A stretch of DNA of 9,549 nucleotides from Bacteroidia bacterium (lineage in GTDB: Bacteria > Bacteroidota > Bacteroidia > UKL13-3): the NCBI GenBank assembly GCA_022402405.1, contig JAKRSG010000264.1:1-9549 (forward strand), read 5' to 3'. The position numbers and the translations under genes were made by a program. The notes beneath the pieces were generated by a model. It searched no databases. It was not told the origin of the DNA and saw nothing but the letters and a program-made list of their open reading frames with translations. This document shows, piece after piece, positions 6,748 through 9,549 of the stretch. Positions within the stretch are counted from its first letter, which is position 1, and each line of letters opens with the position of its first letter.

Positions 6748-7494
6748 CTCTTGCATGGCGTAAATAACGGGTTTTGAGGGACTAGCATCTGAGCCAAAAC
6801 TAGCAATTTGGATGTTCAATAAATAGATTCCATCGGGAACCTCGTTGGGCACAAAAATCATTTCGCTTATGGTAGCCTGCATACGTGGATTTTCGGGATA
6901 GTTCCAGAAAGCTTTGTGAGCCAGCATGGCGCCAGAATCTTCCTCTCTGTCTACAGAAGGTAGGTCTATGAGTAAATGCTCTATTCCGTTCTGAACCAAA
7001 AACTTGGCCAGCTCTGGCGACATATACGGCGGATTTTGTCTGGAATAGTGCTGCGTTTTTTTCACCTCTTGATTGGGCAAGGTGCGGATAATTAAAGCCT
7101 GCACACCTTCTTGTAACCAATTATTTTGCTTAGGTAAATTTACCAGCCAATCGCCCGAAGCTTGTTGCTCTAAAGGAAAGCTTTTTACCTGAGCCATAAA
7201 ATGAAAGTTCTTAAGGCTATCGTTAATGCTAATACGCTCGCGAGTAATATGTCCGATACACTCTGTATGCGTGCCATTACCATGTGCATTAAACGAAATA
7301 TTTTCGCAATTGGCGCCGCTACCTTGTGCCACAGAGCCCACAAAATCGCCCACCACAATGGGTTCAAACCGAGGTGATGGAATATGAAAAGCATTGGGAT
7401 TATGCTCGCCATTTACTAAAGCCAAAGAAATATCTATGGGTGAACCTAGGTTTATTTCCCAATTTTTGTGCTGCCACTGCGTTATGATTTTCAT
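6739..7494 (-). CDS. Cyclase family protein (kynurenine formamidase-like metal hydrolase)
   Basis: A 251-residue cytoplasmic protein of the cyclase family, whose best-known member hydrolyses N-formylkynurenine. The signature HGNGTHTECIGH at 71-82 matches the family metal motif HxGTHxD, here with Glu in the place often held by Asp and with an HGNGTH spacing. Further family blocks are LLIDLPSVDREED (174-186), AHKAFWN around 192-198 with a His that may be the general base, and SDASPSKPVIY at 235-245 near the C-terminus. No other tryptophan-catabolism gene is in the window, so the substrate is open. The ATG at 7494 is chosen over a TTG at 7515: the longer form adds seven unusual residues and would overlap the candidate promoter. 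The stop codon lies inside a GGTCTGAACC repeat. Confidence 0.87.
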   Translation of the reverse strand: MKIITQWQHKNWEINLGSPIDISLALVNGEHNPNAFHIPSPRFEPIVVGDFVGSVAQGSGANCENISFNAHGNGTHTECIGHITRERISINDSLKNFHFMAQVKSFPLEQQASGDWLVNLPKQNNWLQEGVQALIIRTLPNQEVKKTQHYSRQNPPYMSPELAKFLVQNGIEHLLIDLPSVDREEDSGAMLAHKAFWNYPENPRMQATISEMIFVPNEVPDGIYLLNIQIASFGSDASPSKPVIYAMQELV

Positions 7495-7512
7495 ACTGTA
7501 AAAACGAAATCG

Positions 7513-7546
7513 CAAATATTAGATTTTGTTTGGTATTTCATAGCAA
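7513..7546 (-). promoter_or_regulatory. Candidate promoter of the cyclase gene
   Basis: On the minus strand AATATTTG (7520-7513) matches TAnnTTTG at seven of eight positions, with TTG at 7546-7544, 23 bases upstream, which is at the long end of the accepted spacing. It would give a leader of about 15 bases before the ATG at 7494. It overlaps the opposing kinase promoter, so the two may compete. Confidence 0.35.
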
Positions 7547-7558
7547 TTCTTATATTTG
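7529..7558 (+). promoter_or_regulatory. Bacteroidota-type promoter for the histidine kinase gene
   Basis: TTTG (7529-7532), an 18-base spacer and TATATTTG (7551-7558) match the Bacteroidota vegetative promoter in both elements. Only ten bases separate the -7 element from the ATG at 7569, so the transcript would have a leader of only a few bases. Confidence 0.75.
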
Positions 7559-7568
7559 ACAAACACGC

Positions 7569-8729
7569 ATGAAAGCATACGAAAAAAAACGTTGGTGGAA
7601 AATTGCCCTTTTTATTGCCGCTCTTTTTATAGGCGGTTTCTCGCTTTGGTATACGCAAGCCTTAGTAAAAGAATTAGCCATTCAGGAAGATAAAAAAATT
7701 AAGCTGTGGGCCAATGCCACTCGGCAATTGGGCGCCACAACAGGCGAAACAGATATTAACTTTTTGTTAGATATTATTAAAGATAATGAGACCATTCCTA
7801 CCATTTTAGTCGACGATCAATTACAGATTATTTCGCACCGTAACTTAGATCCAAAAAGAGAAAACGATAGCAATTATTTGCATCAAGAATTGGCTTTAAT
7901 GATGGCTGAACACGAACCTATAAAAATTGAATACGACGTAGAAAATAATCATTATAACTATTTGTACTATAAAAATTCGTATTTGCTTACAGCCTTAAAA
8001 ACCTATCCACTTATTCAACTTGGACTCATTGCTTTCTTTGCTATCATGAGTTATTTTGCGTTGAGTAATAGTCGACGAGCAGAGCAAAACCAAGTTTGGG
8101 TGGGCATGAGCAAAGAAACGGCGCATCAGTTAGGCACGCCCATTTCGAGTTTAAGAGAGTGGCACAATATGCTTAAAGAAAGCGACAAAGAGCAGCAAGA
8201 AGAAATATTAAAAGAAGTAGATTACGATATAAAACGATTAGAGCTTATCACAGAACGCTTCTCTAAAATTGGGTCTGAACCCATTCTTACTTCAGAAAAT
8301 TTGGACTTGGTAGTAGAGAAAGCTGTTGGCTATTTACGCAACAGAGTTTCGAGTAGAGTGAAGATTAGTGTAGAAGTAGGAAAGCCAGGAAATTGGGCTA
8401 ATATCAATGTTCCATTATTCGATTGGGTTATAGAAAACCTATGCAAAAATGCCATTGATGCCATGGAAGGAGAAGGCTCGCTTACCTTGCTCATAAACCA
8501 CGATGCCAAGCATGTTTATATAGATATCACAGATACCGGAAAAGGCATTCCGAAAGGCAAGTTTAAAACCGTTTTTAAACCTGGTTATACCACCAAAAAA
8601 CGCGGTTGGGGATTAGGCCTCTCTTTAGTAAAACGCATTATAAACGAGTACCACAAAGGTCAAATATATGTTCGCCATTCAGAGCTAGGCAAAGGCACCA
8701 CGTTTAGAATGGTGTTGCATGCGGCTTAG
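7569..8729 (+). CDS. Membrane-bound sensor histidine kinase
   Basis: A 386-residue inner-membrane two-component kinase. One transmembrane helix lies at about 11-28 and another at about 147-165; the 120 residues between them form a periplasmic sensor of no recognised type. The dimerisation/phosphoacceptor helix has ETAHQLGTPISSL with phosphoacceptor His186; the next residue is Gln instead of the usual acidic residue. The ATPase domain shows the N box ENLCKNAIDA (289-298), the G1 box DTGKGIP (322-328), the F box VFKPGYTTKK (335-344) and the G2 box GWGLGLSLVK (346-355). No response regulator gene is adjacent, so it is an orphan kinase within this window. Its last 55 bases recur at 9358-9412 on the far side of a toxin-antitoxin cassette. 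A GGTCTGAACC motif lies in frame within IGSEPIL. Confidence 0.93.
   Translation: MKAYEKKRWWKIALFIAALFIGGFSLWYTQALVKELAIQEDKKIKLWANATRQLGATTGETDINFLLDIIKDNETIPTILVDDQLQIISHRNLDPKRENDSNYLHQELALMMAEHEPIKIEYDVENNHYNYLYYKNSYLLTALKTYPLIQLGLIAFFAIMSYFALSNSRRAEQNQVWVGMSKETAHQLGTPISSLREWHNMLKESDKEQQEEILKEVDYDIKRLELITERFSKIGSEPILTSENLDLVVEKAVGYLRNRVSSRVKISVEVGKPGNWANINVPLFDWVIENLCKNAIDAMEGEGSLTLLINHDAKHVYIDITDTGKGIPKGKFKTVFKPGYTTKKRGWGLGLSLVKRIINEYHKGQIYVRHSELGKGTTFRMVLHAA
8270..8283 (-). repeat. Dispersed palindromic motif, copy 5 (GGTCTGAACC on the + strand)
   Basis: Core GGTCTGAACC at 8272-8281 with arms TGGGT and ACCCA around CTGA. It lies in the kinase gene, in frame as GSEP, just after the dimerisation helices. 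Confidence 0.75.
8675..8729 (+). repeat. Left direct repeat: 3' end of the kinase gene
   Basis: These 55 bases encode the kinase C-terminus (HSELGKGTTFRMVLHAA and stop). They align without gaps to 9358-9412, matching at 48 of 55 positions. The two copies are in the same orientation and bracket the toxin-antitoxin cassette. Confidence 0.9.
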
Positions 8730-8733
8730 TGAA

Positions 8734-8765
8734 TTTCTTAAAAATAAAAATTTTTGTTACATTTG
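8734..8765 (+). promoter_or_regulatory. Promoter of the toxin-antitoxin cassette
   Basis: TACATTTG at 8758-8765 is a full match to the Bacteroidota -7 element TAnnTTTG. The upstream element is weaker: TTTC at 8734-8737, 20 bases away, where TTTG is expected. Transcription would start near 8770, about 30 bases before the antitoxin ATG at 8801, within the cassette rather than from the kinase gene. Confidence 0.6.
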
Positions 8766-8800
8766 AAATTAGCTTAGCATCTAATTTAACAAAAAGAAAA

Positions 8801-8968
8801 ATGACTATCATAATAAACAAAGACAATTCCTCAAACATTTCTAATATTTTGAACAAAAAATTAAAATCCAGAAACAAAAAAGATAATCTTGCTAAACACT
8901 TTGGTAAATTAAAAAGAAAAATTGATGGCATAGAATATCAATCTAAAATAAGAATAAATGAAGATTGA
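8801..8968 (+). CDS. Antitoxin of a VapBC-type toxin-antitoxin pair
   Basis: A small basic protein of 55 residues. The N-terminal part (MTIIINKDNSSNISNILNKK) suggests a short strand and helix for dimerisation, and the C-terminal part (HFGKLKRKIDGIEYQSKIR) resembles, from memory, the toxin-binding tail of Bacteroidota antitoxins paired with PIN-domain toxins. The frame is open from 8729, but the first part of that frame contains the promoter element, and the A-rich stretch just before 8801 is a typical Bacteroidota translation start, so the ATG at 8801 is chosen. It overlaps the start of the toxin gene by 11 bases, the usual arrangement for coupled translation. By analogy with VapB proteins it would bind and neutralise the toxin and repress its own promoter. 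The gene is intact although its partner is not. Confidence 0.75.
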   Translation: MTIIINKDNSSNISNILNKKLKSRNKKDNLAKHFGKLKRKIDGIEYQSKIRINED

Positions 8969-9325
8969 TTTTATAGCAGATACAAATTTTTAATATATCT
9001 GCATGAGGGAAATAGCTCGGTAGAACCATTTCTGAATTATGATTTTGGAGTTTCATTTGTGAGCGAAATAGAATTACTTGGATATCCTAAATTATCAAAA
9101 AATGAGGAGGAAAAATTAAAGTTATTATTAAACGATTGTTTTATAATTGAGTGGAATTCAAAACTAAAAGACAAAACCATTTCATTAAAAAAAGATTACC
9201 AAATCAAATTACCTGATGCTATTATAGCAGCAACGGCCATTATTTATAGCATACCCTTAATTACAGCTGATAAAGGATTTAAACCAATTAAAAATTTAGA
9301 CTTAGTAGTTTTAGATTTATTTTAA
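8958..9325 (+). pseudogene. vapC: Frameshifted VapC-like PIN-domain ribonuclease toxin
   Basis: The original protein can be rebuilt by adding one T to the run of five at 8987-8991. The first reading frame gives MKIDFIADTNF and then stops at TAA (8991-8993). In the +1-base frame the protein continues as LIYLHEGNSSVEPFLNYDF, then VSEIELLGYP and on to the end, 122 residues in all, a normal VapC length. The four PIN acidic residues are all encoded: Asp8 (IADTN), Glu37 or Glu39 (SEIELLGYP), Asp87 (LPDAIIAAT) and Asp105 (TADKGF). As sequenced, Asp8 is cut off from the rest, so no active nuclease should form unless the ribosome or polymerase slips on the T-run. A GTG at 9059 opens the second frame but lacks the first catalytic Asp. 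VapC proteins cleave tRNA or rRNA. A sequencing error in the homopolymer is the main alternative. Confidence 0.85.
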
Positions 9326-9357
9326 ATATTAATTCTTTAAAATATTGTTAAATCTAC

Positions 9358-9412
9358 CCATTCAGAACTCGGCAAAGGCACCACGTTCAGAATGGTGTTG
9401 AATGCAGCTTGA
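9358..9412 (+). pseudogene. Orphan 3' end of a histidine kinase gene (right direct repeat)
   Basis: Read in frame, this encodes HSELGKGTTFRMVLNAA and a TGA stop, which is the C-terminus of the kinase ending at 8729 with one change, His to Asn. Seven of 55 bases differ from the intact copy. Four differences are synonymous third-base changes, one gives the His to Asn change, and two turn TAG into TGA. Upstream of 9358 the similarity ends at once and no kinase coding sequence is present. It is therefore a remnant of a gene end, not a gene. Confidence 0.88.
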
Positions 9413-9423
9413 TGTATAATTGA

Positions 9424-9549
9424 TTATTTTACAACCATAAATCTTTTTCTTGCGGTATAATTATCTGTTGTAATTTGCATGATATAAGAGCCATTGCTAA
9501 TGTCTAACGGCATCTGTATAAGTTGTGTGTTTTCCTTGATTTCTTTGCA
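9424..9549 (-). CDS. C-terminal T9SS sorting domain of a secreted protein (partial)
   Basis: The last 41 codons of a leftward gene whose start is beyond the right edge. The residues include MPLDISNGSYIMQITTDNY, then TARKRFMVVK and the stop. The pattern of Leu-x-Ile, Asn-Gly-x-Tyr-Ile, alternating hydrophobics and a final Lys-Arg-Phe-x-Val-Val-Lys is the end of the type A C-terminal sorting domain that directs proteins through the type IX secretion system of Bacteroidota. The passenger part is not visible, so its function (enzyme, adhesin or other surface protein) is unknown. It is convergent with the kinase and toxin-antitoxin region, and its stop lies 11 bases from the orphan kinase end. Confidence 0.88.
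   Translation of the reverse strand, partial: CKEIKENTQLIQMPLDISNGSYIMQITTDNYTARKRFMVVK

Larger units (their letters stand above)
8730..9357 (+). other. AT-rich toxin-antitoxin cassette between duplicated kinase 3' ends
   Basis: This stretch of 628 bases is visibly richer in A and T than the flanking genes. It holds a promoter, an antitoxin gene and a broken VapC gene, and nothing else. It begins right after the kinase stop codon and ends where the second copy of the kinase end begins. There is no integrase, transposase or terminal inverted repeat, so it is not a recognisable transposon. I infer that it was acquired by homologous or site-directed recombination at the kinase 3' end. An AT-only weak stem-like stretch at about 9322-9352 might end the transcript. 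Confidence 0.65.

Noticed and set aside
6800..7120. Minus-strand 106-residue frame inside the cyclase gene
   Set aside because: It is a shadow of the cyclase frame, with low-complexity composition and no family resemblance.
8729..8800. Longer antitoxin start giving 79 residues
   Set aside because: The extension covers the TACATTTG promoter element and overlaps the kinase stop; the ATG at 8801 has typical A-rich upstream sequence.
8704..8931. Minus-strand 75-residue frame across the kinase end and antitoxin
   Set aside because: Antisense shadow in AT-rich DNA, Phe- and Leu-rich only because of base composition.
8732..9350. Similar AT-rich stretches at both cassette ends (8732-8759 and 9331-9350)
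   Set aside because: Both contain AATT, CTT, AAAATA and TTGTTA in order, but alignment needs gaps and the sequence is low complexity, so chance is likely.
1..9549. tRNA, rRNA, CRISPR array, insertion sequence or complete mobile element
   Set aside because: I saw no cloverleaf, rRNA segment, regularly spaced direct repeats with spacers, transposase or integrase on either strand.

Overview
The window looks like chromosomal DNA of a member of the Bacteroidota. Three things support this: the C-terminal end of a type IX secretion (T9SS) sorting domain at the right edge, three good matches to the Bacteroidota promoter (TTTG, about 19 bases, then TAnnTTTG), and A-rich sequence without Shine-Dalgarno sites before start codons. 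I cannot place it more finely than phylum from sequence alone.

Layout. Bases 1-218 hold no gene but carry degenerate heptamer tandem arrays, the last of which forms a hairpin at the stop codon of the first gene. An extended SDR (NAD-dependent epimerase/dehydratase) gene runs leftward (215-1237). Diverging from it is a tight three-gene set on the + strand: a ureohydrolase-fold protein that has lost most metal ligands (1301-2461), a multi-membrane-span GT-C type glycosyltransferase (2480-3811) and a PLP enzyme of the ACC deaminase/D-cysteine desulfhydrase family (3792-4664). It meets tail to tail, with overlapping ends, a leftward gene for a secreted two-domain parvulin chaperone (4653-6650). 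Upstream of that is a leftward cyclase/kynurenine-formamidase-like gene (6739-7494), divergent from a membrane histidine kinase gene (7569-8729). After the kinase lies a small AT-rich toxin-antitoxin cassette: an intact antitoxin (8801-8968) and a PIN-domain VapC toxin broken by one missing T (8958-9325). Right of the cassette is a second, diverged copy of the last 55 bases of the kinase gene (9358-9412), then the 3' end of a leftward gene for a T9SS cargo protein.

Most genes look like ordinary housekeeping or accessory metabolism and I see no single pathway linking them. The two most striking signals are at DNA level. First, the 10-mer GGTCTGAACC, with flanks that make it an imperfect palindrome, occurs exactly five times, in both orientations and several reading frames, with at least six one-mismatch relatives. 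Second, the toxin-antitoxin cassette sits between two versions of the kinase 3' end that differ almost only at synonymous sites, as if the cassette arrived together with a replacement gene end from a diverged relative.
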